Shown in pieces: positions 1 through 7,521 of a stretch of 11,037 bases of DNA. Source of the DNA: JBCCIM01 sp045106435. Its GTDB lineage: Bacteria > Bacteroidota > Rhodothermia > Rhodothermales > JAHQVL01. The position numbers and the translations under genes were made by a program. The DNA is taken from contig JBGCEN010000562.1 in assembly GCA_045106435.1 (NCBI GenBank), positions 1 through 11,037 of the forward strand, written 5' to 3'. Each line of letters starts with the position of its first letter. The stretch's first letter is position 1. The notes below the pieces were generated by a model. It did not search any database. It was not told the origin of the DNA and was given only the letters and a program-made list of their open reading frames with translations.

Positions 1-246
1 CATATCTGCGTTCCTTTTTGCGCCCGATGCGCTGCATCGAACACAAAAAGCGCCTTGATCTGAACAAAAATGCCATCGAATGATCTTTTCCCTGCTAATT
101 GTCAACACACCCTAGCGCTTTGCTCAGCATCGCAGGACAAAATACTTGTGCTTGTACATCAAAAACTTAATCAACTTCCTGTTAAATAGAAAGAGCTGCA
201 ATTTCAATAAACCGCAGCTCTTTCGCATTGCTATTTAACCAAGAAA
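1..246. other. Intergenic region downstream of carB
   Basis: No coding region is recognisable here. Apart from the carB terminator hairpin at 181-239, there is a small structured element at 14-50. Its inner stem is CGATGC (25-30) with GCATCG (34-39) around a 3-base loop, and its outer stem is CTTTTTG (14-20) with CAAAAAG (44-50), separated by a 4-by-4 internal loop. It could be the 3' hairpin of a gene to the left of the window, but nothing in the window proves this. The stretch 60-180 shows nothing recognisable. Confidence 0.5.
181..239 (-). terminator. Hairpin terminator after carB
   Basis: A perfect 10-base inverted repeat (AAAGAGCTGC at 190-199, GCAGCTCTTT at 214-223) closes a 14-base loop. 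It is nested in a second perfect 9-base inverted repeat (GTTAAATAG at 181-189, CTATTTAAC at 231-239), with 7 unpaired bases on one side. The element starts 8 bases beyond the carB stop. Read on the minus strand, the inner stem is followed by CUAUUUAAC rather than a clean U run, so it may be a two-way terminator or a 3'-end stabilising hairpin rather than a textbook intrinsic terminator. Confidence 0.7.
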
Positions 247-3081
247 CTACCTGGAGAGATACAAATTACGCATCTCGTAAGGCTGCTGAAAATGTTTGTC
301 TGTAAGCTTATCTACGAAGGCAATGGCTTCTCCAGTGCTTCGCATTTCAGGTCCAAGCTCTTTGGGTACTTCAGGGAATTTATCCCATGAGAAAACAGGC
401 TCCTTGATTGCATATCCTACCAAAGTCGATTCCAGAAGCCCCTGGCTTCTAAGATTTGCAAGTTTTTCGCCAAGCATCACTTTGGTTGCAATATTGGAAA
501 TTGCAATGCCTGTTGCCTTTGCAACAAACGGAATCGTTCTGGAAGCACGTGGATTGGCCTCGATTACATAGACGATCTCGTCTTTCACCACAAGCTGTAC
601 ATTCATCAAACCGATAACATTTAACCGGTTTGCTATCTCTTTTACGTACGTCTCGATGGTTTTGATGACGGTTTCGGACAAGTCGAATGGAGGCAACACC
701 GCAGTTGAATCACCAGAATGCACACCCGCCGGCTCAATGTGCTGCATGATGCCGGTAATCCATACTTCATCTCCATCACGAATGGCATCTACATCAATCT
801 CAACACCGTTTTCCAAGAAGAGGTCTAGCAGTATCTGGTTCTCAGGAAGCAGTTTCAGAATACGCGTAACATATTGATCCACCTCTTCCTTATTGATGGC
901 GATCCGCATTCCCTGGCCCCCCAGCACATAGCTTGGTCGAACAAGCACGGGGTAGCCAATCTGCTCTGCAGAATCGATCGCCTCTGCAACATTGGTAGCC
1001 ATGCCGTACGGTGGAAATGGAATCTCAAGCTCCTTAAGAATATTAGAGAACTTCCCACGATCTTCGGCTAAATCCAGGTTACCGTATGTAGTGCCAAGGA
1101 TTGGAACACCTTTTTCATACAATCGGCCGGCAAGCTTCAGTGCGGTTTGCCCGCCAAACTGTACAATAACTCCTTTTAGCTTGTCGCCCTCGTGCTCAAT
1201 AATATCATAGACGCGCTCCCAGAATACGGGCTCAAAGTATAATTTATCCGCAATATCAAAGTCGGTAGAAACCGTTTCAGGATTGCAGTTAATCATGATC
1301 GCTTCATAGCCCATTTCTTTTGAGCCAAGCACCCCATGCACACAAGAATAATCAAACTCTACGCCCTGCCCAATGCGATTGGGGCCGCTGCCGATAATGA
1401 TTACTTTCTCCCTCTCGGAGACCTCGCTTTCATTGGATGATTCGTAACTGGAATAGAAGTATGGCGTTAGCGCTGGAAACTCGCCGGCGCAGGTATCAAC
1501 CACCTGGAACGAAGGCAACAATCCGAGAGATTTCCTATGCGCCCGAACCTCATCTTCGGTTACATCATCCTTGAGGAGAAAAGCTATTTGGACGTCTGAA
1601 AAGCCATATTGCTTAACTTCGCGCAGGAATGAAACGTCTAGCTCTGCCAGGGTACATGTACTAATTTCATCTTCAAGCGTTACGATATCTTGAATCTGAC
1701 TCAAAAACCACCGATCAACACTGGTAATGTCAGCAATTTCATCTATCGAAGCACCCAATTTAAACGCGTTCCTAATCTGAAGTGTACAGTCCCAATAAGG
1801 CCGTTTAAGCCGTTCACGAATCTCATCACGAGAAATATTCTCTCTGTCGCCCCCGAGGCCGGCATAACCATTTTCTAGACCCTGCCAGGCCTTCTGCAGG
1901 CTCTCAGGGAATGTGCGGCCTATCGCCATCACTTCTCCCACTGCTTTCATCTGGGTTGTCAACTCTTCATCAACGCCTTCAAACTTCTCAAAGTTGAACC
2001 GAGGGATTTTAGTGACTACATAGTCAATGGATGGCTCAAAGCAAGCACTTGTTGTACCGGTAACATCATTTGGCAATTCATCCAGTGTATAGCCTACTGC
2101 TAACTTGGCGGCAACCTTTGCAATGGGATATCCCGTGGCCTTTGATGCCAGCGCAGAGGAGCGAGACACCCTTGGATTTATCTCGATGGTAATCATGCGC
2201 CCATTCTCAGGGTTGACTGCAAACTGCACATTGCAACCGCCGGCAAACGTACCAATCGACCGCATCATATGAATTGCTGCATCACGCATCCGCTGGAACT
2301 GCTTGTCTGTCAATGTCTGCGAAGGGGCTACCGTGACCGAGTCTCCGGTATGGATACCCATTGGATCAAGGTTTTCAATTGTACAAATAATGATCACGTT
2401 TTCATTTTTGTCCCGCAGCAACTCCAGCTCATACTCTTTCCAGCCAAAAAGACACTCCTCAATCAATACTTCATGTACCGGCGATATTTCAAGCCCTCGC
2501 ATCACCTTGCGATCAAATTCTTCAGCAGACCATACGATACCACCACCGCTGCCGGCCAAGGTAAATGACGGCCGAATCACGATGGGTAACCCCCCCAGTT
2601 CTTGCGTAATTTCTTTCGCTTCCAACAAACTTTTTGCGACGCGACTGCGCCCCTGATCTATCCCAATCTCCTCCATCAAGTCGCGAAATTTCTGACGATC
2701 TTCAGTAATTTCAATCGCGTCTATGTCCACACCAATGATATCAACGCCTTTTTCCTGCCAGTACCCTTCTTCGTAAAGTCTCTGGGCAAGGTTCAGGGCT
2801 GTCTGCCCTCCCATTGTAGGGAGCACAGCATCTGGTTTTTCAATCTCTACAACTTCCTTGATTGCATCCGTTGTGAGTTCTTTCAAGTAGATTTTGTCTG
2901 CTGTCATCGGATCCGTCATAATCGTAGCCGGATTCGAATTAATCAGTACAATCTTATACCCCTCATCCATCAGTGCTCGGCTGGCTTGCGTCCCAGAGTA
3001 ATCAAACTCACAAGCCTGACCAATAACAATAGGTCCAGAGCCAATCAAGAGTATCTTATTTATGTCCGTGCGCTTAGGCAT
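247..3081 (-). CDS. carB: Carbamoyl-phosphate synthase large subunit, lacking the allosteric domain
   Basis: Large, ammonia-using subunit of carbamoyl-phosphate synthase. It takes ammonia tunnelled from CarA, phosphorylates bicarbonate and then carbamate with two ATP, and yields carbamoyl phosphate for pyrimidines and arginine in the cytoplasm. The two homologous ATP-grasp halves are clear. The first starts near residue 8 (LIGSGPIVIGQACEFDYSG) with the ATP-binding segment VIRPSFTLAGSGGG at 168-181 and INPRVSRSSALASKATGYP at 301-319. The second starts near 560 (IIIGSGPNRIGQGVEFDYS) with LVRPSYVLGGQGMR at 713-726 and EANPRASRTIPFVAKATG at 841-858. The oligomerisation region lies between them. 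At 944 residues it is about 130 shorter than the roughly 1070 of E. coli CarB. It ends 31 residues after GPEMRSTGE (909-917), where the MGS-like domain that binds UMP and ornithine would begin. A hairpin follows the stop at once, so the short end looks real. The ATG at 3081 has only an A-rich upstream stretch and no Shine-Dalgarno; it fits the family N-terminus. It lies 146 bases after carA. Confidence 0.97.
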   Translation of the reverse strand: MPKRTDINKILLIGSGPIVIGQACEFDYSGTQASRALMDEGYKIVLINSNPATIMTDPMTADKIYLKELTTDAIKEVVEIEKPDAVLPTMGGQTALNLAQRLYEEGYWQEKGVDIIGVDIDAIEITEDRQKFRDLMEEIGIDQGRSRVAKSLLEAKEITQELGGLPIVIRPSFTLAGSGGGIVWSAEEFDRKVMRGLEISPVHEVLIEECLFGWKEYELELLRDKNENVIIICTIENLDPMGIHTGDSVTVAPSQTLTDKQFQRMRDAAIHMMRSIGTFAGGCNVQFAVNPENGRMITIEINPRVSRSSALASKATGYPIAKVAAKLAVGYTLDELPNDVTGTTSACFEPSIDYVVTKIPRFNFEKFEGVDEELTTQMKAVGEVMAIGRTFPESLQKAWQGLENGYAGLGGDRENISRDEIRERLKRPYWDCTLQIRNAFKLGASIDEIADITSVDRWFLSQIQDIVTLEDEISTCTLAELDVSFLREVKQYGFSDVQIAFLLKDDVTEDEVRAHRKSLGLLPSFQVVDTCAGEFPALTPYFYSSYESSNESEVSEREKVIIIGSGPNRIGQGVEFDYSCVHGVLGSKEMGYEAIMINCNPETVSTDFDIADKLYFEPVFWERVYDIIEHEGDKLKGVIVQFGGQTALKLAGRLYEKGVPILGTTYGNLDLAEDRGKFSNILKELEIPFPPYGMATNVAEAIDSAEQIGYPVLVRPSYVLGGQGMRIAINKEEVDQYVTRILKLLPENQILLDLFLENGVEIDVDAIRDGDEVWITGIMQHIEPAGVHSGDSTAVLPPFDLSETVIKTIETYVKEIANRLNVIGLMNVQLVVKDEIVYVIEANPRASRTIPFVAKATGIAISNIATKVMLGEKLANLRSQGLLESTLVGYAIKEPVFSWDKFPEVPKELGPEMRSTGEAIAFVDKLTDKHFQQPYEMRNLYLSR

Positions 3082-3227
3082 TCTTTTATTATTTAAGCGT
3101 TAGTTTTCGCTGTATAGTAAGGTGGTAGTATTGCAGTGTCGTACAGGGCAGCACAGGGTACGTACAGCCCAGGGTGGTACAGAAAAGCAACCGTGTATTA
3201 AAGCGGTCTCATCGATAAGTCGCCAGA
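3082..3227. other. carA-carB intercistronic region with GTACAG iterations
   Basis: This 146-base gap separates carA and carB on the minus strand. GTACAG occurs three times (3141-3146, 3162-3167, 3177-3182), along with two ACAGGG motifs and a short GGGC/GCCC inverted pair (3146-3149 with 3167-3170). Some folding of the transcript is therefore possible. There is no clear intrinsic terminator and no convincing promoter, so read-through from carA to carB is the simplest reading. Confidence 0.4.
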
Positions 3228-4382
3228 CTATGCCAGGGCAAATTCGTCTGAGTCGTCTTTCGGTAGCGCCAGTGTGTTGTTGCCCTTGATCATGTTTAAA
3301 AAAGCATCAAACAGATAGTGGCTATCGTGCGGGCCAGGCGAAGCTTCTGGGTGAAACTGTACAGAAAACCCCTTGAATTGCTTAAACAACAGTCCTTCAA
3401 CCGTCTTGTCGTTTAGATTCATGTGGGTAACCTCGGCCACTTTCGTATCCACTGATTCAGGATCAACGGAAAAGCCGTGATTCTGCGTAGTCACTTCTAC
3501 CTTGCTCGTCTGCAAGTTTTTCACAGGGTGATTCGCTCCACGGTGCCCAACGTACATTTTATAGACGTCGATGCCCTGGGATAGCGCAATCAACTGGTGC
3601 CCCAGACAGATACCAAAGAGCGGAATTCCTGTCGCAACAGCTTCCCGGACCATCGATACACTCTCTTGCATCGCTCTCGGGTCTCCTGGTCCGTTAGACA
3701 TAAAGATCCCATCGGGTTGCCAAGCTTGTACCGCTTCGAGGGGTGTATTGGATGGAAATACGCGCACAGTACAATCTCTGCTCTGGAAGGAACGCAAAAT
3801 ATTCTGTTTTACGCCAAAGTCGTATACAGCTACCCGATATCCGCTGCCCGTGCAAAAGTCATAAGCTTCGCCGGTTGTTACCCTCGACGCCAATTCCAGA
3901 CCTTCCATAGACGGCCAGTTTTTTGCTTTTTGAACAAGGCTTTCATCATCTAAATCTATGGATGAGATCACCGCGTTCATTACCCCTTTGGTTCGGATGT
4001 GTCGCACAAGCGTACGCGTATCAACCCCCCCTAATCCAACGAGCTTGTGGCGTATCATGAACGACTCAAGGGATTCATCTGCCAGCTTGTTGGAGAACCG
4101 ATACGTAAAGGAGCGAACAATCAGCCCAGCGATCATCGGGCGACTGGCCTCGACATCTATGTCCATTGCTCCATAATTGCCAATATGCGGATACGTCATC
4201 ATCATGAGTTGCCCGTGATACGACGGATCAGTCATGATTTCCTGGTACCCAGTCATACTGGTATTAAAGCAGAGCTCCCCACCGGTTTCTCCGATGTGGC
4301 CAATGGCATATCCTGTTACAACAGTGCCATCTTCCAAAGCTAATTTACAAGGTTTTCGTGTAGACAACGTTCTTTTTTCCAT
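3228..4382 (-). CDS. carA: Carbamoyl-phosphate synthase small (glutaminase) subunit
   Basis: Glutamine amidotransferase subunit that hydrolyses glutamine and passes ammonia to CarB. At 384 residues it is close to the usual length (E. coli about 382). The N-terminal CarA-specific domain occupies about 10-150 (LALEDGTVVTGYAIG, NTSMTGYQEIMTDPSY, VGLGGVDTRTLVRHIRTKG). The class I GATase domain covers about 183-366. The nucleophile is Cys259 in FGICLGHQL, and His344 and Glu346 in VQFHPEASPGP complete the triad; the oxyanion region MSNGPGDP lies at 228-235. All catalytic residues are present. The ATG at 4382 has AAAGG four bases upstream, a short spacing but the best ribosome-binding candidate among the minus-strand genes. 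It is the first gene of the car unit and is preceded by an intrinsic terminator that may act as an attenuator. Confidence 0.97.
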   Translation of the reverse strand: MEKRTLSTRKPCKLALEDGTVVTGYAIGHIGETGGELCFNTSMTGYQEIMTDPSYHGQLMMMTYPHIGNYGAMDIDVEASRPMIAGLIVRSFTYRFSNKLADESLESFMIRHKLVGLGGVDTRTLVRHIRTKGVMNAVISSIDLDDESLVQKAKNWPSMEGLELASRVTTGEAYDFCTGSGYRVAVYDFGVKQNILRSFQSRDCTVRVFPSNTPLEAVQAWQPDGIFMSNGPGDPRAMQESVSMVREAVATGIPLFGICLGHQLIALSQGIDVYKMYVGHRGANHPVKNLQTSKVEVTTQNHGFSVDPESVDTKVAEVTHMNLNDKTVEGLLFKQFKGFSVQFHPEASPGPHDSHYLFDAFLNMIKGNNTLALPKDDSDEFALA

Positions 4383-4426
4383 GATGCCTTTATTTGGAAA
4401 AACCGCTTCTAAAAATCACCAGGCAT

Positions 4427-4453
4427 AAAAAAACCCTCCCAATGGCGGGAAGG
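4427..4453 (-). terminator. Intrinsic terminator in the carA leader (possible attenuator)
   Basis: On the minus strand, CCUUCCC (4453-4447) pairs with GGGAGGG (4440-4434) through seven base pairs, one of them G-U, around a 6-base loop. Seven U residues follow (4433-4427). This is a canonical rho-independent terminator pointing towards carA, whose start codon lies 45 bases beyond. Since another hairpin with a U run already follows the upstream gene at 4656-4740, this one is more plausibly a control element for car than the end of the anchor-B transcript. That role is inferred. Confidence 0.75.
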
Positions 4454-4564
4454 TCAATCCAAATCCGGAAATTTCAGTGGTGGAAACTTAGGGTGAGTTC
4501 GAAAGAAGCAGGCTTCCAATTTGAAGTTGAATTTTGTCCAGGTTCGTTTCAGTTTCTTAATGGC

Positions 4565-4596
4565 CAAAGTTACGAACTCGCCAATAGATACTCAAC
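4565..4596 (-). promoter_or_regulatory. Bacteroidota-type promoter candidate for carAB
   Basis: On the minus strand, TAACTTTG (4572-4565) matches the Bacteroidota -7 consensus TAnnTTTG exactly. It is preceded at 20 bases by GTTG (4596-4593), three of four matches to the -33 element TTTG. Transcription would start near 4558, leaving a leader of about 175 bases that includes the terminator. The match is by eye only, and short AT-rich motifs of this kind occur by chance. Confidence 0.4.
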
Positions 4597-4655
4597 CCTG
4601 TTCTTGAGTATTTAACTCCAAGTTATTCACACTTGGTCACTGGAAGCGGTTTTTT

Positions 4656-4740
4656 AAAAAAGTATTCAGTTATCAGTTGTCAGTTCGCAGATTCTTTTAT
4701 TTGAAAACCTGTTACTGAAACCTGATAACTGACTACTGAA
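4656..4740 (-). terminator. CAGT-unit imperfect palindrome after the anchor-B gene
   Basis: CAGTTATCAG (4667-4676) is perfectly inverted as CTGATAACTG (4722-4731). The pairing extends imperfectly on both sides to about 25 base pairs with a loop of roughly 30 bases. On the minus strand the hairpin starts 8 bases after the stop codon of the anchor-B gene and is followed shortly by six U (4661-4656). It probably terminates that transcript or protects its 3' end. Its sequence style matches the element at 9743-9865. Confidence 0.6.
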
Positions 4741-4748
4741 GACTTGAC

Positions 4749-7130
4749 TCACGGCATTTGCAGTTGACTGGGGCGCACCATAAACAGACCTTCGTTCATG
4801 CTTGAAACGATGATGGTCCCACTTTCAAAATAAGGATACGCCGTCCAGGCACCGACAAATCCAGGGGGATTTGCCACATCGGGCGTTGTATCAAAGTGGC
4901 CAATTTCGAATGGCTTTTCGGGGTTGCTGATATCCCAAATACTCAAGCCGGCCTGATAATTTGCCTGGTACATCCGATCGCCCTTGATGTACAAATTATG
5001 ATCAGTGGCTGTACTGGACCCTTCAAACTCCCCTACCAGCACAGGATCATCAAGCTCGGCAATATCCCACACCATCGTCCGCGTCCGCTTTGTCATACCT
5101 ACCAATTCATCCAATTCGTCATTCAGGTAATAATACCGCTGATCATCGGTCAACCACCCCTGATGGACATAGGCTACCCGCGGGTACTTTGCAGCTGCCA
5201 AGGGCTCAGGATTGGCTTTATCGGTCACATCGACAATTCTTAGCGCCGTTTCATTCGACGCAAAGCATACTTGCCGGCCGGCGTATCGATCATCCGGGCC
5301 GATATATGCAACACATTGCCCATCGTGTGTTCTTCCATCCGAGAATAAGCCGATCGTATCTGTATAGCAGCCGGCAAACTTGGGCTCAAGTGGTACACGA
5401 ATATCTACCATATGTAAACCACCACCACACGTCTCACCGCCCCTGCTCGCGCCCACCGGGTAAGCAAAGCCACTATCTTCGTCGATGATCAAATTATGCG
5501 CACTTGCAATGCCGGTATAAATAGTATCTGCCGCAAACGTCGAGGGGATCTCTGCAGGGTCACGCAAACGCTTCAAATCAAAAATGACCAACCCATGATC
5601 GCCGGCGCCATCACCCGTGAAAAACATGTGGTCCTGATACACTTTCAGATCGCGTGTTGAAGTTGGATTTGCTGGTACAAGTCCCATATAGACGGGCAGC
5701 ACCGGATCAGAGACATCAATGATCGCCGCACCGCCTGTGCGACCGATCAATGCATATTCCTCTTTCGTCAACGGATCCGTCCAACCCCATACATCACTAA
5801 CACGCTCATGTGATGCACCGCCAAATCCGTCTATTGGAAGAAAAGAAAGCAAATCTACACCCTTGCAATCATACGGGCCGGCCTTGCCTTCTTCACATGT
5901 AATTTCCTCACCGGCGATAGCTTCCAATATTTCAGCAGACCGTAGTTTTCCTGTAGGCTCCCATTCGCCGTCATTTTTTCTTTGAAAGACAATCGCCATA
6001 CCACGTCCTCCATCTGCTCCAGGACTTCCAACTACTGCACGGTGATCAGATACGGCAAGAGACGTCCCGAACATTGCACCTTCGGTAAGCTGAGCGGTAT
6101 CTACAGCGCCGGCATTTTCGTATTGTCCGGAAGTAGCGTTAACATGAAGCAGATATACATTGCCACGCCCGCTCATATCTCCTGGCGCACCAACCCAAAG
6201 CGTGTTATCAACGAGTGCTATGGACGAACCAAAAGCTCCTTTTTCTTCGCCAGGCAGGTCTATCCGATCAGATGTATTCCAGCCATCTCCCGCGTCATCT
6301 TTATCAAAGACAAAAACGGCCCCCTTGCCTTCCTTTTCATTGGGCGATGTAACCAGAACCCTGCTGCCAGACACAATCACGTTGCTGCCAAAGCGCGCTG
6401 ATTTGTCTAACCCTTCAATCTTTAATGTATCGCCCAACACCCAGGCATTATTTGAATCTCTGTAGTAAATAAACACCCGTCCCGTCTCTATACCGGGCGC
6501 ACCTACAGCAAGTAAATCATCTTGCAAGGCAACGGCTGCGCCGAACTGACCGTTTCTATTTTCTGTGGGATCTGTAATACGCATAAGCTTGTGCCAGTCG
6601 CCCTCTCGTTGCTCAAAGACATAAACTCCAACCCTCGACCAGGGGGCACGCGTGACACCGATGACCATATTGCTGTTATCGACAGCTATCTTGCGCGCCG
6701 GCGGAGACACATATCTCATAAAATCGGAGACCTCCATCTTTTCAGACAGGGCTTCATCAGGAGAATTGTCGATAAATACCTTGCCTGTCTCCTGCCACGC
6801 GCCATCGTTTTTTGCAAACAGATATCCTCCAAGCTTACCCAATGGATCGGCACCACCAAGCAATAGCGTACTGCCAGCAATCCCAAAAGAAGGGCTTAAG
6901 GGCCTTCCCAAATTCTGCGCATCTTCGGTGACTAAACGCTCGGATAATTGCCAGCTTGCGCCGGCTGTTTGATTAAAAACAGAAACCACACCCAATCCAC
7001 CAAAAGCACCCCCCGGCTTCATCACCACGACCTCGTCGCCAATAATCCCTACAGCAGTGCCAAATTGTGCGTTACCAATCTGCGGCACAAAGAGCAAAAT
7101 TAGTAAGGCGGGTAAAAGTTTTTTGTACAT
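4749..7130 (-). CDS. Secreted FG-GAP propeller / choice-of-anchor B (LVIVD) protein
   Basis: Predicted extracytoplasmic protein of 793 residues; enzymatic activity unknown. The ATG at 7130 is preferred because it gives a clean signal peptide (MYKKLLPALLILLFVPQIGNAQ, cut near residue 22). The frame is open further upstream to a TTG at 7178, which would bury that signal. Residues 23-395 hold FG-GAP/integrin-like propeller blades: FGTAVGIIGDEVVV near 23, QFGAAVALQDDLLAVGAPG near 195, RFGSNVIVSGSRVLVTSP near 246, AFGSSIALVDNTLWVGAPGD near 299, and MFGTSLAVSDHRAVVGSPGA near 353. Residues about 405-790 match the choice-of-anchor B family, with the opening TCEEGKAGPYDCKGVDLLSFLP, GGAAIIDVSDP, AHNLIIDE, RTHDGQCVAYIGPD, YVHQGWLTDD and TDHNLYIKGD. 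LVIVD-type units recur (IIDVSDP, RIVDVTDKANP, IWDISNPEKP). Six cysteines fall in the second half, suggesting disulfides. No C-terminal sorting domain or transmembrane anchor follows. The gene stands alone between two intergenic regions. Confidence 0.85.
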   Translation of the reverse strand: MYKKLLPALLILLFVPQIGNAQFGTAVGIIGDEVVVMKPGGAFGGLGVVSVFNQTAGASWQLSERLVTEDAQNLGRPLSPSFGIAGSTLLLGGADPLGKLGGYLFAKNDGAWQETGKVFIDNSPDEALSEKMEVSDFMRYVSPPARKIAVDNSNMVIGVTRAPWSRVGVYVFEQREGDWHKLMRITDPTENRNGQFGAAVALQDDLLAVGAPGIETGRVFIYYRDSNNAWVLGDTLKIEGLDKSARFGSNVIVSGSRVLVTSPNEKEGKGAVFVFDKDDAGDGWNTSDRIDLPGEEKGAFGSSIALVDNTLWVGAPGDMSGRGNVYLLHVNATSGQYENAGAVDTAQLTEGAMFGTSLAVSDHRAVVGSPGADGGRGMAIVFQRKNDGEWEPTGKLRSAEILEAIAGEEITCEEGKAGPYDCKGVDLLSFLPIDGFGGASHERVSDVWGWTDPLTKEEYALIGRTGGAAIIDVSDPVLPVYMGLVPANPTSTRDLKVYQDHMFFTGDGAGDHGLVIFDLKRLRDPAEIPSTFAADTIYTGIASAHNLIIDEDSGFAYPVGASRGGETCGGGLHMVDIRVPLEPKFAGCYTDTIGLFSDGRTHDGQCVAYIGPDDRYAGRQVCFASNETALRIVDVTDKANPEPLAAAKYPRVAYVHQGWLTDDQRYYYLNDELDELVGMTKRTRTMVWDIAELDDPVLVGEFEGSSTATDHNLYIKGDRMYQANYQAGLSIWDISNPEKPFEIGHFDTTPDVANPPGFVGAWTAYPYFESGTIIVSSMNEGLFMVRPSQLQMP

Positions 7131-7439
7131 GAAGTTGATCCGTTCGAATGGATTTATAAGTCGTGGAGAAGAAACCAAGATAACAACAAGGTGTCATACA
7201 AATCACAAGCAAAATACGATGCCGGGAACTGTGTCTAAAGATGCCCTGAAACATGGCTTGTGAATTACGCCAAGATTTGCATTGTAAATCACACGATTTA
7301 TGTAGATTTTCTGATTATAACAGATTGCAGTGAGGGTTAATTTGAACCATACCCAAGCGTCATTCCAAACCAGTCAAAGGATCTCCCGACCTTAGCTGTA
7401 AGTCATATGTAAGCCAAATGAAGCGTTCCCATTTTAATC

Positions 7440-7486
7440 TGAGAGATCTTTCGACGGGCTCAAGATGACAAGAAAAAGATTTCCGA
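7440..7486. repeat. Possible dispersed intergenic repeat
   Basis: The segment reads GAGAGATCTTTCGACGGGCT then CAAGATGACAAG. From memory, close variants of the form ATCCTTCGAC...GCTCAGGATGACA occur many times between genes in various environmental bacterial genomes, including Bacteroidota. Only one clear copy is in this window; a weakly similar GAGAGCCCGGGATGACG lies at 8353-8369. The call rests on recognition and not on counting copies. Confidence 0.3.
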
Positions 7487-7493
7487 CTATCAA

Positions 7494-7521
7494 TTGAGCT
7501 ATCACCCCAACCTGTTATAAT
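7494..7521 (+). promoter_or_regulatory. Sigma70-like promoter for the TonB-like gene
   Basis: TTGAGC (7494-7499) and a perfect TATAAT (7516-7521) are separated by 16 bases. The first matches TTGACA at four of six positions. Transcription would start near 7528, giving an untranslated leader of about 80 bases before the ATG at 7610. A partial TAnnTTTG match (TAGTTTTT) follows just downstream, so the sigma-factor type is uncertain. Confidence 0.4.

Larger units (their letters stand above)
4383..4748. other. car leader and upstream intergenic region
   Basis: This 366-base stretch between the anchor-B gene and carA holds four things when read on the minus strand. First is the hairpin right after the anchor-B stop (4656-4740). 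Next is a promoter candidate (4565-4596). Then comes a leader of about 175 bases, and inside it an intrinsic terminator (4427-4453) about 45 bases before carA. A frame without stops runs through the leader from TTG near 4568 and ends at a TGA touching the 5' arm of the terminator, but it has no ATG or GTG and no ribosome-binding site. No known riboswitch or PyrR-type loop was recognised by eye. Confidence 0.5.

Noticed and set aside
1..246. A broken-off MGS domain of CarB downstream of the stop
   Set aside because: The minus strand after the stop runs directly into a hairpin, and no residues resembling the MGS domain were found beyond it.
2602..3096. A 164-codon open frame on the plus strand opposite the start of carB
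   Set aside because: It lies entirely antisense to strongly conserved carB sequence, shows no recognisable domain, and is explained by codon bias of the opposite strand.
4454..4570. Leader peptide gene upstream of carA
   Set aside because: The frame is open to a TGA at the terminator but begins only with TTG or ATT and has no ribosome-binding site, so it is noted but not called as a gene.
4383..4600. PyrR-type or known riboswitch element before carA
   Set aside because: No matching consensus could be seen by eye; only the terminator itself is supported.
5982..6401. A 139-codon open frame on the plus strand inside the anchor-B gene
   Set aside because: Antisense to clear FG-GAP repeats on the minus strand, with no domain, promoter or ribosome-binding site.
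7131..7178. Upstream TTG start giving 16 more residues for the anchor-B protein
   Set aside because: It would place a charged segment before a typical signal peptide; the ATG at 7130 is the better start.
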